From positions 124,001 through 188,000 of the forward strand of contig NW_025813796.1 in NCBI RefSeq assembly GCF_021917145.1: a stretch of DNA of 64,000 nt, given 5' to 3'. Position 1 is the first letter of the stretch. Every line of letters starts with the position of its first letter. The notes under the pieces were generated by a model. That model made no database searches. It saw only the letters and a list, made by a program, of their open reading frames with translations, and was not told where the DNA came from. This document shows, in pieces, positions 1 through 28,048 of this stretch. This DNA comes from Hypomesus transpacificus (taxonomy: Eukaryota > Chordata > Actinopteri > Osmeriformes > Osmeridae). The translations under genes were made by a program, and so were the position numbers.

Positions 1-1411
1 TCCTTTTTTTTAAGGTGAAATGGAGTTATTTCATTTTCGCTTAGAGCAGCATTTTCTTTCCTCATGCTACACTTCAGTGGTATTAATTAACTGGCAAGGC
101 GCGCCAGCCATGCCACCCAAGGAGCAGCGGTGCCCACAGGCCCATGCAGCAAGACGAGTCATGTTCCAGTGCTTTCCACTCGTTTCATTTGGGTGGTTTT
201 TAATTAATGAGTCGTTGATGGAACCCTGTGGAGGATCATGGGTATTCTGAGAAAGGTGGAAAAGGGGGGGAAGGGAGGTTTAATAGGAATGCATGGGGAA
301 GAAGACTCATTCGATTCAAATTTTAAAAGCCTATTTCCAAATTCAGTTCCCCCACATGGATTTAAAGTGTTAGATGTGGATAAAGTGGTAAATATGGACT
401 ATCCCTATTGTTACAGGATCCTTGTACAAGAGTGGCATTGTGAAGGCTTATTAGTTACACTTTGTGTGAGAGAGAAAGGAAGAAAGAAATCATGGCTGTA
501 TTCCTGACTCAAAATTCAATGATTTACGAGTACCATAATAACAGAAACAAAACGTTCTTCCATTGCGCAGACAGGAAGCATATTCTTGCCTATCAAAATA
601 ATTACTCTCTTACAGTATAAAATTGAAAGAGAGGTCTTGTTATGCCAGCTCAATGAGATCCAAAAAAAACACAGAGAGAATGGGAAGGTGGTACAATTGG
701 GAAGGTTAAGAGGGTGTCCGTGACAGTGGGCTTTCAACAGTTGGAGAGACAGTCTTCTGGAACCTTCCTCAGTCTCACTTCCTCCCCTCCTCACCCAGCT
801 GTGCTTGCACCTGCAGGCTGAACAGGGCCCTAGGGTTAGACAGGTGGGTGCCTCACATCTAACCACTGATTACACGTTTGTGGGGGGGGGGGGGGGGGTT
901 AATAGACCACGTAGCATTGCTGTGATTAGTCTTAACCACATGATGACACCTAGAGTCCATTCATCAAACCACAACTTGGGGACAGCCACCCAGATGCGAC
1001 AGGGAGAACCAATCGATCACCCCCCCACCCCCCCCCGCCGAGGCTTCAAAACGCTGCTTCTCAGTCAACCCCAGAACTATGACCGGCGGAGCAGCATGTG
1101 TGAAGGTATTGATTAGGGGACGCATGAAGGAAGCTTACAAGAAATTCCAACAGCTGCTCTTTTGATTAGCCGTCTGCCCCCGAAACACACACTGCATTGG
1201 AAGAAGGAGCTGGATCGTCAACAGCGTTGGATGCACGCGTTTGCAGGACTAACCCAACCGAATGGCTCATGCTCATGCGCTGTGTGGCTGTTCTCTCATG
1301 CACAGCAAAGTCACCCGCGTGGAAACTCCGGAGTGACTCGGAATGCGAGCGTAGATGCTCTGGTACATAGGTGCAACACGGCGAATGCAGACTAACGTCT
1401 GGCTTCCGCAG

Positions 1412-1564
1412 TTGTTAGATGATGAGACGTTTAGAGAGCCTCCTCTCCAGCTCTTCAGCAGTCAGGAGGACCTCGGCTCTGGATCCTCTCTTCCCTCCTC
1501 CCCCTGGCGCGGCACCCCACACGGTGCACAGCTGGCGGAGTTAACACACCTTCCTCCAGTTCAG
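1412..1564 (+). other. Possible orphan coding exon (51 codons)
   Basis: An acceptor-like cttccgcag is followed by 153 open nucleotides encoding Leu-Leu-Asp-Asp-Glu-Thr-Phe-Arg-Glu-Pro..., rich in Ser, Leu and Pro, and ending in CAG before gtactt. The length is an exact multiple of three. I do not recognise the peptide and found no partner exon, so this may be chance. It could be an exon of a gene lying mostly to the left of the window. Confidence 0.25.
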
Positions 1565-2842
1565 GTACTTTGATCTCAATTTCACAACACCCCCCCCCCC
1601 CCCCACCACCACCACCACCCCTCTACCAAATCTGCCCCCCAATAGTGGGCCTATAGAGGCTGGTACACTGCCACGTGTGTGTGTGTGTGTGTGTAAGCCT
1701 TTCTACATTGTGTGTCTCACTGAGCAGAATGGTGGGCATGGTTCAGGCATGGCATTAATCACGCTATAGGCTAGTGCTTTGGGGGGGAGCTTTTGACTCG
1801 AGCACAATTGTGCTTTAGTCAAGTGTGCTCGGTCACAAGGGCTTGGGCTGGGCAAAGGCTTCGCTGTGAGGCAAGACTGGTCGGGATCGGAAGGTGCGTG
1901 AGTGGATTACTAAACTAGAGGGAGTTTCAGGAGCTAGCACAAAGATGTAGTTAGGATCACCCTACTCCTCTGCACTCAGACACTCTAACTTGCTCTGTGT
2001 GTGTGTGTGTGTGTGTCTGCTTGGGTGTGTGTGTGTGGAGGAGAATCATGAACCAGCGACATTTCAGGAGAAGCTGGGCCAAGCTGAATCACCTCCCCCG
2101 ATCACCCTTCTCGACGTTCCTCACGTTTGTTCCCTGCCGTGCCCTCCGAAACACCAGCTGCACCTGTCATTCTCCTGGGCTCTCACTTTGGAAAACCTCT
2201 ACTGCCCTCTTCTGATAGCTATGTGCACTGCAGTACCATTAGGCCTTTCGTAATCTTCAACCTTCTGTCGCTTCTCCTCAGCTCTAACCAGCACTTCAGT
2301 CTTCTTCTCTCGCACGGTGAGCACAAGTGCGCACATTTCTGGCACCAATGGATCTTGGCCTGCAAGGGGGCCTGAATTGGGATTCAGGTAGAATTAAGTT
2401 ATACTGTAGGCAATGTAATAAACTGACAATGCAGCTTAAAAGACAATCAAAATCGGATTATGCCTTGATATGTTGTTGTCTAGCCTGCCTGTGATGTAGA
2501 AGTCTTCACCCCTCTTTGCTGTGATTTTTTTTCCCATCTCTTTTCATTTCTCGTAGAATTTCTTTTTTCAGAACTTCATTTCCTCTGCCCACCTCCCAAT
2601 CATATCCTCCAGTATTCGTTTTTTACGTTTTCCACCAACTGAATCTCCGTTTTCATTTTTCTTCCCTTTCTCTCTACCCAAGCTCCTTCCTTACCTCATC
2701 AAGAATCTGCTTTAAAAGCACAATTAATATATCTCTTTTGCTATTTGTAGCATTGTGTTGTCATACCACCATACTTCGCAAAGTCTTTCAAAGAACAAAA
2801 TCATTGAAGTTTCACTTTCAAGAAAAGAAAGACTATTTGACA

Positions 2843-3049
2843 GTCTAGTCCAGGGGTGTCGAGCTCCGGTCCTCGAGGGCCGCTGTCCTGCATGTTTTAG
2901 ATGTTTCCCTGATCCAGCTCACCTGATTCGAATGAATGGTCGTTATAACAACCCTTTTAATTGAATCAGGTGTGTTGGAGCAGGGAAACATCTAAAACAT
3001 GCAGGACAGCGGCCCTCGAGGACCGGAGTGCGACACCCCTGGTCTAGTC
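2843..3049. mobile_element. Palindromic non-autonomous hAT-type element with 8-bp target duplication
   Basis: The 191-bp element (2851-3041) starts CAGGGGTGTCGAGCTCCGGT and ends with the near-perfect reverse complement. The arms pair over about 80 bp each, so it folds into a long hairpin. It is flanked on both sides by the identical 8-mer GTCTAGTC (2843-2850 and 3042-3049). An 8-bp target duplication is the mark of the hAT superfamily. No transposase is present. The perfect duplication and near-identical arms suggest a fairly young insertion, about 1 kb upstream of the ulk1 start. Confidence 0.85.
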
Positions 3050-4047
3050 TATATACCCACGACCGCCAGATGTCGTCTTTTTTGTAATGTTCTATTCGAG
3101 TTTTCTTTATGCTAGAATTTGACCACTTACTGTTGTCGGCTATGTTTTACGGTTTGGTATTTTGATTCACTTCTACTCGTTCATTATGCTTTTGAAAGGA
3201 ATGTATTTGTAAAAACCTTTGAATAATAAATAAAAAAATAAATGAAACACATAGAAAATATAGGCTAGATCATTCAAAATACTTTCAATTATGCTGAATG
3301 CTACCAATTTCATTTCGTCAAAAAATAGTAGACGGAATACTTAATCATGATGTATTGGTAAAGAGCTAGTTGCCTGCTGGGATACGGAATTATTAGCTAG
3401 ATTAGCTAGCAGGCTACTGTTAGCTGGCTAACGTCAAGCTCCAAGAAGCCAAGTAGATCTGCACAGCTTCCTTTAACACGTCAAAATACAGATGTAGATC
3501 TGAGCATGCGCTGTGTTGCAGAGTCTGCAAAGCTGTCTCTGGAGAAGGTCTTTGTTGAGGACCAGCGAAAGAAAAGGATTGGACTGTTCGCTGTAATGTT
3601 TTATTGAATCGGAAATACTGGAAACATTGACACACGCAGTTGTCAATGATCGTGTATTGTCATTTTGTTAATACTTAATTTATTTAGTTCATTGCGACTG
3701 AGCGAAGCTGGCTTTCCTCTGTATACAAACAAACCTAAGGCTAACAATTTAAGGTGGCACATCAAAGATTTTTTTGACACAGTCATTTTCTGAATATAAT
3801 AGGGTCAACGCTGTAGTAAATACTGGGAATAATGAATTGCTGAAAGGAGCTGGACTCCTTCATATTTCACTTGCTAACATGAGAGAAGAAAGTCATTTCA
3901 CGGGAAAGAAGCTGATGGCAAGCGAAAGAAGGGGTCAACTTTCCTGCTGTCTCGACTATACGGAGGAGAAAGTGACAGCGAAGAGAAGCGACCTGCGACA
4001 ATACGGCCCTTTTCATTTGATCTCGAAGTAAAATTTGGTCTGGAGAC

Positions 4048-20835
<16,788 letters not shown>

Positions 20836-22220
20836 GGATGCTGCAGTGCACCCTGGGATGCTTTTATCGCGATGTCAGTCGTCAACACAGCTACCGTCAC
20901 CGTCCCCAGTTCATCTAATCGACCCCTCCTTCACACCATCTTGGTATCCCACTCCACATTCCACATTATGGTCTCTGAACCGGACATGGGACAGGTGACA
21001 ATGGTCATGGAGGGGAACAGAGACCGGATCCGCACTGGACCAATATTGGAGACTTGACTGCCTCAGAGCATTAAAGAGGACCCGTTCCCCCGGATGGATT
21101 AGTGTCCATGCAGTTCGACAGCTTTATGAAGTCTCATACTCACAGACTACTACGTCCTAGGGGGGCCCTTCAGCCGTCGTTGCGAAACAGACACAGGCAC
21201 ACAATTTGGTCCCACCAGTGAGTAGGCGCAAAGCAATCAGTAACGATTAGTCATTAATTAGGCCACTGGCTGAGAAAACTCAGTTGAGACTTTTTTGCGC
21301 GAGATATATCCTTCTTTTGTTTGGCTTTGAGGTCATCATAAATGGTGTCGTTATTTCATTGGAAGCTTACCTTTGGAATTTCTGATATTTTGCATTACAA
21401 ACCTGATTGTGGCATACATTTATGAAGTCACAGAAATTACAGTCGTTAGCTTTTAAGTTGTTTGAAACCAAAAGTAAGATCAATTCTAGTGACAGACCTA
21501 GAAAAGTCATTGTGGTGGGAGTCCTTTATCTTTCCACATTTGGCTTGTGATCGACTCTATTGGCCATATAAAGGTCGATGTGTTTCCTTCAGCCCATTAA
21601 TATGGAGCGAGAGAATGTACTGAGGGACTAAAGCTACAGTACTTTGATACAGACTGGAACTGGGCCAATTCAAGAATTTCACCAAAGTATTTGATGGAAG
21701 CCATGTTGAAAGACAAGCTGGAACTGCTATTCCTTATACAGCTTTGGAGTCATAAGGCTTGAGATACTGTATATCCCGATCACCATTAATCAGCTATGTA
21801 GGAAACAGAATGTTATTTTAACCAGTATATGCCAGAAGTAGCGCTTTGTGGTTTAGTCCGACCAAGGAATATTCTCCATATAGAGTTATACATTTCTGGC
21901 ATTGATATTTGATTACATATGACATTTTAGTTCAACTTAAATAATCTATTTAGATTCTCTGTGTCGTTTGAGTGCAGCAATCACAATTTGTTTGAATGTA
22001 GGGCTGCTTGACAGAACGAAATCAGCCCATAGTTACTAAACACTGAGAGCCCAGAACTTTCTAGAACTGTCATCAACTGGGCAAAGCGTAACTATCTATG
22101 AATACAAATAGGTGTTATTGCACTGTTTGTTTTCTTCAGTACTGTTCAGAAAAGTAATTGGATGAGACTCAGAAATGTACATGCTGTTTTGTTCAGGAAC
22201 TTATTAGATGGATTTTAGCT

Positions 22221-22226
22221 AATAAA
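22221..22226 (+). other. Possible ulk1 polyadenylation signal
   Basis: AATAAA about 1.39 kb after the ulk1 stop codon. Another copy within a later AT-rich stretch (near 23274) is also possible. Confidence 0.35.
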
Positions 22227-23447
22227 ATATTTTTTTTAGTAGTTTTGGATGGTTTTGTTATATGTTGATGTGTGATTGAGTGTTGACAGGAAAGTGGCAT
22301 AAGCTATTAAACCTTTGACAGGTGCCTTTTGAAGGGGAAAAAACTAAAAACAAAATTTGGACTTGTTGTATTGATTATTATGTGTTTGTTTCTATGTGTT
22401 GTTTTAAAGTCATGAAGAGTGATGATTGTGGTGGATTTTTGAAGTAGTTTATTAATTGTAGTGGATTGGACGCATTTTTTCCTGATTTAATTGAGCTATT
22501 AGTAGTTTTTTCCCCTGACAACATATTTTTGAACACTTTACCCTCGTCTCCCTACCTTAACCTTAATTTTTCTAGTGGTTAGTAGCAACATATATATATC
22601 TGAAGTGTGCGTGCATGTGTGAACTAGAGTTTGTGATACATACAGACACTTTATAATTTGCTTAATGGAACAGAGACACTGATTATCAAGCAGTGATATA
22701 TTCACGAAATCCCAAAGTCCTGGTTAAACAAATCTATATTGTCAGGAAAACTAAGGCTCTAGTTGGAATGTTGGTCATGTTGTGTTTGGACCAGAAAAGA
22801 GCAAGGAATAAGTTTGTTGTCTGTATCTTTTGGCTTGCCTGCAATTTGTCTCTTGTTTTTTATTTATTTTATTTCTCCTTTTAGCGTCTGAAAGTTGTAA
22901 CAGATATTGCACACAGCCAATGTCATGTAAACAATGTTTAGTTTGTGTTATACATTCCAAATGAATGTTAAGTCTAGTGTCTCAGGTAGGGTTTCTACTG
23001 ACCACACTATGATCGCCCTGAATCTCCTAATCACCGGCTGATGGAAGGCATGATGATGTCTCACCTGTAAACATTGGTCACCGTCTTATTTTAATCATCA
23101 GTGATGATGTTGGTCAGAAATCTGAAGCAAACATACAACATAAATTGGAAAACTGTCAAAGTAATGGTCACAATGTAAGGCCGTGATATTAAATGTTTGT
23201 CAAAATTATTCTGCACTCGAATTCTGTACTCGTTGTTATGATTCTGCATTCCATTTATATAGATAGGCTGATAATAAAATGTATGCTCATTCAATAAATT
23301 ATTGTTCAAGAACAAATCTCATCGTGAACATTTATATTGTTCAGTTGTGCACTCAATATAGCCTACTCAAAATATCTGAATGTTGCATTACTTCACTCTA
23401 TTGCTAGTAAATGAGGATTGTAAACAACTGATATTGAGGTTCTGTCT

Positions 23448-23543
23448 GTCTATGTATGTATGTATGTATGTATGTATGCATGTATGTATGTGTGTATGTG
23501 TGTACGTATGTGTGTATGTGTGTACGTATGTATGTACGTATGT
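23448..23543 (+). repeat. (TATG)n microsatellite
   Basis: About 24 tetranucleotide units with TGTG, TGCA and TACG variants, in the ulk1-ube2g1 intergenic region. Confidence 0.9.
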
Positions 23544-24174
23544 ATAAACATGGAGAGCATTTTCCCATAACGCCCACCCATCTAAAGACCTCTACACACT
23601 ATCGATTAAATACTGTTGTCAGGTATTAAATGGTAGGAGAATATAAATAACTATACAAACTATTTTACTGTCTGTATGATGTAGCTTTTGTTTCGAGAGG
23701 TATAAAATGAATAACATTTTCGAAGATTATTTTAGTTGTCTGTGTTTCTGTTCATTTGTTACGCCGGGACAATAGGCCTATGTTTAAATACAATTCATTT
23801 AATAACGATTGAATTCATACACGCAATCTGCTCTTAAAAGTTAATTCAATAAAAATGAATGTGTAGCCAACAATGGTTAAATCATGCTATTTTGCTTAAT
23901 TCCATCCCACTATTCTTCTATCAGATATACAAGATTGCTACAGCAGGGATAGGCTGACAGAACTCCGGGTTGAAAACCATTGCGGCAATGCGCATGCGAA
24001 CTTGTTGGAGTATTTAGCTAGCTGCTAGCTAGCCTGCTTTGTAACTTGAGTTGTTCACTCATCAGTCAATAAGGCCTCGTTAAAACGTCGGCATATATTG
24101 TCTAATTACTTTGTATTCATTGTATTAGATTTAATATTGGTGACATTACTGGTATTGTCTTTAGCCCACATAAA

Positions 24175-25552
24175 ATGACCGAACAATCATCACTGCTGCT
24201 TCGAAAACAACTGGCAGGTAAATAGGCGGTGTTATTTGCTAGCTAGCCACGCACCACCCTAGATAGCTACACAGCCTGGTGGAATGGTACCTAGATACTG
24301 CAGTTGTCATTGCTAAACATACAACATTGTAATTCAGCTAGATATCCACATTTATGTCCAATCAAGCTAGTAAGCTATATAGCTGCTGCTAGCTAGCTAT
24401 CTGTGTTTGTTTAGCTAAACTTCCTAGCTAAGCACATGGCATAGCTGTCAGTTGTTGGGTTAATGTCAGGTATCCTAGCTTTCTACTGTACATTCAATCA
24501 TATATTTCACATAGCTGTCTAGCTAGCTTGGCCTCAGCAAGCATGCCAACAACTTATATCTTAGTTAGAAGTAGATATGCCATGCTTAACTTTCCGAGTC
24601 TTTGTCATGTGTCTAAATTTAGAGCTCAACAAGAACCCAGTGGAAGGCTTCTCTGCTGGCCTCATAGACGATGATGACATCTACCAGTGGGAGGTGGTCG
24701 TCATTGGACCTCAAGATACACTGTTGTGAGTTGGATAAATGACTGATGCAGTATGTTCTAGTCTCACTCTTCTGTTTACCTTGCCACCCGACTGATATGT
24801 GATGCCTATTCTTTTTTTTTTTATTCCAGTGAAGGAGGATTCTTCAAAGCATACTTGATTTTCCCTCATGACTACCCCCATAGACCTCCCAAGATGAAAT
24901 TCATCACGGAAATCTGGCACCCGAACGGTAATGTTCGTCTCTGCTACAACCGCTGTCTACATGTTCATAATATCATCATTCTGTACCCTCTTCTGGGGAA
25001 TCTTAACCAAGCCTCCCTCTTTCCACTCCCCGTTAGTTTCAAAGAATGGAGACGTGTGCATCTCCATTCTGCATGAGCCCGGAGAGGACAAGTTTGGCTA
25101 TGAGAAGCCAGAGGAGCGCTGGTTGCCCATCCACACAGTGGAGACTATCATGATCAGTGTCATTTCCATGCTAGCTGACCCCAACGGAGACTCACCTGCC
25201 AACGTGGACGCAGCTGTAAGTCGTTCAGCTCATGCCACACATTTACATTTAGTCATTTAGCAGACGCTCTTATCCAGAGCGACTACACAGTAAGTACAGG
25301 GACATTTCCCCCGAGGCAAGTAGGGTGAAGTGCCTTTTCCAAGGACACAACATCATTTTGCAGTCCAGGAATTGAACTGGCAACCTTCTGATTACCGGTA
25401 CATGGTCATTGTGTGCGTTACGATATGTTGTGTGATTTCTGAGCAACTGTTGTTGTGCCTTGCAGAAAGAGTGGAGAGAGGACCCGACAGGAGAGTTTAA
25501 GAGAAAGGTGGCTCGTTGTGTGAGGAGAAGTCAGGAGATGGCGTTTGACTAG
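24175..25552 (+). CDS. ube2g1: Ubiquitin-conjugating enzyme E2 G1, complete
   Basis: An E2 enzyme that takes ubiquitin from E1 on an active cysteine and builds chains with E3 ligases. Exons 24175-24217, 24623-24725, 24830-24927, 25037-25215 and 25466-25552 join in frame to 169 residues, one less than human UBE2G1. The UBC fold is intact, with HPN at the end of exon 3 and the active-site Cys89 in GDVCIS. The acidic insertion HEPGEDKFGYEKPEER after the cysteine is the signature of the UBE2G/UBE2R group. The C-terminus KEWREDPTGEF is the G1 form. Teleosts can carry two copies and the paralogue is not decided. A donor-like gtaagt follows the stop, so a 3' UTR intron is possible. Confidence 0.97.
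25239..25395 (-). mobile_element. tRNA-derived SINE (reverse) in ube2g1 intron 4
   Basis: Reverse copy of the window's SINE family: the tail comes first (catttagtcatttagcagac), then the body and the degraded head (gcaaccttctgattac). It starts about 24 bp after the exon 4 donor. Confidence 0.85.
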
Positions 25553-26877
25553 AGGTCTTCTGTCTCATAGTAAGTGCCTTGCCGTTTCAATATGTTTCAG
25601 TTGCGTTAAAGTAAATGAGCAATTTCTCGTCTCCAAAATTAAAACTTGCATTTTAATCGTTTTCTTTTGAATTTCCCCCCAGATTCGTTTCAATCATGTT
25701 GCTCTTCAAACAGACTTTTTACACCAGTATTTTACTCATAGGAAGGAAGATATACCCACCATTTGGTTTTGTTTTGTAAATAGGGTCTGATCTGATTACC
25801 ACCAGGTAAATGATGTAGGCAGAACATGCATCCTATCCTCGGAGTGAGCCCAGTTTTCTCAGTTTTGTGTGTTCTTTATTTATTTTGACAAGTATTCCAA
25901 CCAACCAACAACATGCACGTTCTTTTCATTTGTTTTAAGAGCTTGTTCTTTATTTTGACCTGCCACTGAGCCATGTATCCTATACTTATTTCTTATGCAA
26001 TTTTGGAGGTTGGAGCATTTGAGGTCATATGGAGCATGGAGGAGGAGGAATTGATACAGATGGGCAATGGCTTTCCTTGTCCCTACTCTTAAACTCTGGA
26101 ACCTACCCTCTCCAAAGTGTTCTGCAAAGACCCCTTGATCTCTTCTCATGGGGTCAACACACTGTTGCCTTAAGTTGTTTCCCTTAAATCAAAGGAAACT
26201 GTCTCCAGTGATGTCAATGACTGGGTCAGCACTCATCTCTTCATTTTTTGGATCAAGATATTCTTTTGGACAAACCAAAAAGCTATGAATCTCAAGAATG
26301 AGGGACAGAGAATATTTTTTTGTAATCAAGATCTCAGCTCTAAAGTACTATTTTTTGTGTATGTAAATATTATGAACTGTACCACAGGTATGTGATTTGT
26401 GCTTTTTGTTTAATTTCCCTTTTGGAGAACCCCCATGTCTTAGTTAGCACTGCATATCCATGAACGTGATTAGAGAAAATTGTAATCCAGTTATATATTT
26501 CAGACATTTTGTTTGGGAAGGTGTATTTTAGCTTGAATCTGGTTGGAAGTCAAGTACATATTTGAGGGTACGTCTATTAACCTTTCAGCAATATCTGCAT
26601 GTGTACAGGAATTTAGCATAGAATATGAACAGATCTGCATCCAAGTCCTTCTAATTAATATCGTGAACCTGACTAAACAATGCTTATACTTTTTTGGAAG
26701 AAGCAAAATGATCCAGATACCATTCTGAAGGTTTGACTTATTTTAACTACTAAGGCTCAATGGGTTGGAAGCCCAGTCTGGTGTTGCCCTTTTCTCCTTT
26801 GATGTGGTTTTAATCGCAGCCCTACTTGTCTTCTGTTCAGGTTTCTGAACATTTAATGCAGATTTGCTTTTAGATTT

Positions 26878-26883
26878 AATAAA
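26878..26883 (+). other. Probable ube2g1 polyadenylation signal
   Basis: AATAAA in the AT-rich 3' UTR about 1.3 kb after the stop; a second copy lies at 26997-27002. Confidence 0.5.
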
Positions 26884-27202
26884 CATTTCTCAACTTCCAG
26901 ATTTGATTTATTTGAGGAAAGTATTGATGAAATGAACACCTTGTTACTACAACTACCAAGTTCATGTTATTCTGTAAAATTAGCCGTAGCTTTTGAAATA
27001 AAATTGCAAATTGAATATGGAAGAGAGATTTAATATGCAGCAAATACTAAACCATGAATCGTAACTATTACTTTACGCCCTGGAAAATAATCTTTGTATA
27101 ATTTGCACTCTGGTTAGCCTGTGTGTTTTGGGGTAAATTACCAAAGGGATTAGTATGTGTTCAGAGTGCAAATCACACAATGATAATCGTAGGGGGGACC
27201 CC

Positions 27203-27275
27203 GTGGTGTAGTGGGTTGAGAACGAGGGCCTAAACCTCTATAACATGGGTTCAAGTCCAGCACAGAGCGTAGTGC
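27203..27275 (+). repeat. tRNA-related sequence (degenerate)
   Basis: tggtgtagtgggttgag resembles a polymerase III A box and gggttcaagtcc a B box, spaced as in a tRNA gene. An anticodon-like arm (gagg/cctc) lies between them, but the acceptor stem does not pair. More likely a SINE head or tRNA pseudogene than a working tRNA. Confidence 0.5.
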
Positions 27276-27301
27276 CCGAATCCCTGTAACCGCAGCGTAT
27301 T

Positions 27302-27370
27302 CCCGACTGTCCAGATCCCCTCTCCCAACTGTCCCACCAGGAAAGACAGTTGGGTATCTGGACAGTCGGG
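27302..27370. repeat. Long hairpin (inverted repeat)
   Basis: The arms cccgactgtccagat (27302-27316) and atctggacagtcggg (27356-27370) are perfect complements. Inside them cccaactgtc (27324-27333) pairs with gacagttggg (27345-27354) around an 11-nt loop. A 7-nt bulge lies on the left arm. It sits directly after the first tRNA-like unit. Confidence 0.85.
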
Positions 27371-27469
27371 CAGTACAATGTGGCCACAGGAGTCTAAAAA
27401 TAATTTTTCTGTTTTATTTATAAGATCATTTTTATTTATAAGTCAAAGAGCAAAAATTGGGCTGGAAGA

Positions 27470-27545
27470 AGATCCTTCCGATAGATTTGAACACAAGACC
27501 TCCCACACAGAAGCCCACATCCTTAACCACTGGGCTGTCAGGAAT
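27470..27545 (-). repeat. tRNA-related sequence (degenerate, reverse)
   Basis: On the minus strand agcccagtggttaagg resembles an A box and tgttcaaatc a B box, about 30 bp apart. No closed cloverleaf is visible. Confidence 0.45.
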
Positions 27546-27639
27546 CATAACAATCTTCACTCAACATTTAAATTTGACATTGAACTATCTAGTTGTAACA
27601 ACCGGCAGAGTTGGGGTGTCAGAAAACCACAAGAAAGCA

Positions 27640-27730
27640 GGGCTCCACTGTTAGCTCAGTGGGTTAGTGTGCATGCTCTGAAAACTGGGACAGTATCACA
27701 ACACCCTGGGTTCAAATACAGCCTCCACCC
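27640..27730 (+). repeat. tRNA-related sequence (degenerate)
   Basis: ttagctcagtgggttagtg is a near-perfect A box and gggttcaaatac a good B box, but the spacing is longer than in a normal tRNA gene. Read as a SINE head or tRNA relic. Confidence 0.5.
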
Positions 27731-27927
27731 TTTTTTTGTATGTCTTCCTCCATCCATTATTTTCCTGTCACACTTCAATTAACTGTCTTGGAATTTAGTA
27801 CTGGACTAAACTACTGGTAACTCTTCAACGAAGAGTCTACTGAGTCGTAGAGCCTAGCGGGACTTAAATAGGAAGTGATGTAAAACATACTACGTAAAAG
27901 AATGTTTTACTCGAATGTTTTAATAGT

Positions 27928-27933
27928 TTTATT
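27928..27933 (-). other. Probable arpc3 polyadenylation signal
   Basis: TTTATT on the plus strand (AATAAA on minus), 116 bp beyond the arpc3 stop codon. Confidence 0.6.
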
Positions 27934-28048
27934 GAATCAAGCACCAGCTTAACATGATAAATGAAATCACAATGGTATGTCTTTGCAATTGTTGCATTAT
28001 TCAGTATAAAAATCAAGATCCGGATAACCACTGGTGGTCCTGGGTGGT

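Larger units (their letters stand above)
1..4047. other. Upstream region of ulk1, no firm gene
   Basis: No recognised protein gene lies here. It holds a G run near 884-898, a C-rich tract near 1591-1604, TG repeats near 1673-1693 and 1996-2013, a palindromic hAT-type element (listed separately) and a TAGC-rich patch near 3370-3430. One stretch (1412-1564) looks like a phase-0 coding exon but belongs to no gene I recognise. The last few hundred bases before 4048 should contain the ulk1 promoter and 5' UTR; no TATA box is evident. Confidence 0.6.
20836..24174. other. ulk1 3' UTR and ulk1-ube2g1 intergenic region
   Basis: AT-rich sequence with no recognised gene or open frame of note. Candidate poly(A) signals for ulk1 include AATAAA at 22221. 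A (TATG)n-type microsatellite lies near 23448-23543. A TAGC-rich patch near 24015-24035 sits just upstream of the ube2g1 start and probably lies in its promoter or 5' UTR. Confidence 0.6.
25553..28048. other. ube2g1 3' region and convergent arpc3 3' end
   Basis: Mostly the ube2g1 3' UTR up to about 27.0 kb, with AATAAA at 26878 and 26997. From 27.18 kb to 27.75 kb there is a cluster of tRNA-like sequences and a hairpin (listed separately). The arpc3 3' UTR enters from the right. No other gene is seen. Confidence 0.65.

Noticed and set aside
27203-27275. Functional tRNA gene
   Set aside because: A and B boxes are present but the acceptor stem does not pair and the anticodon arm is irregular.
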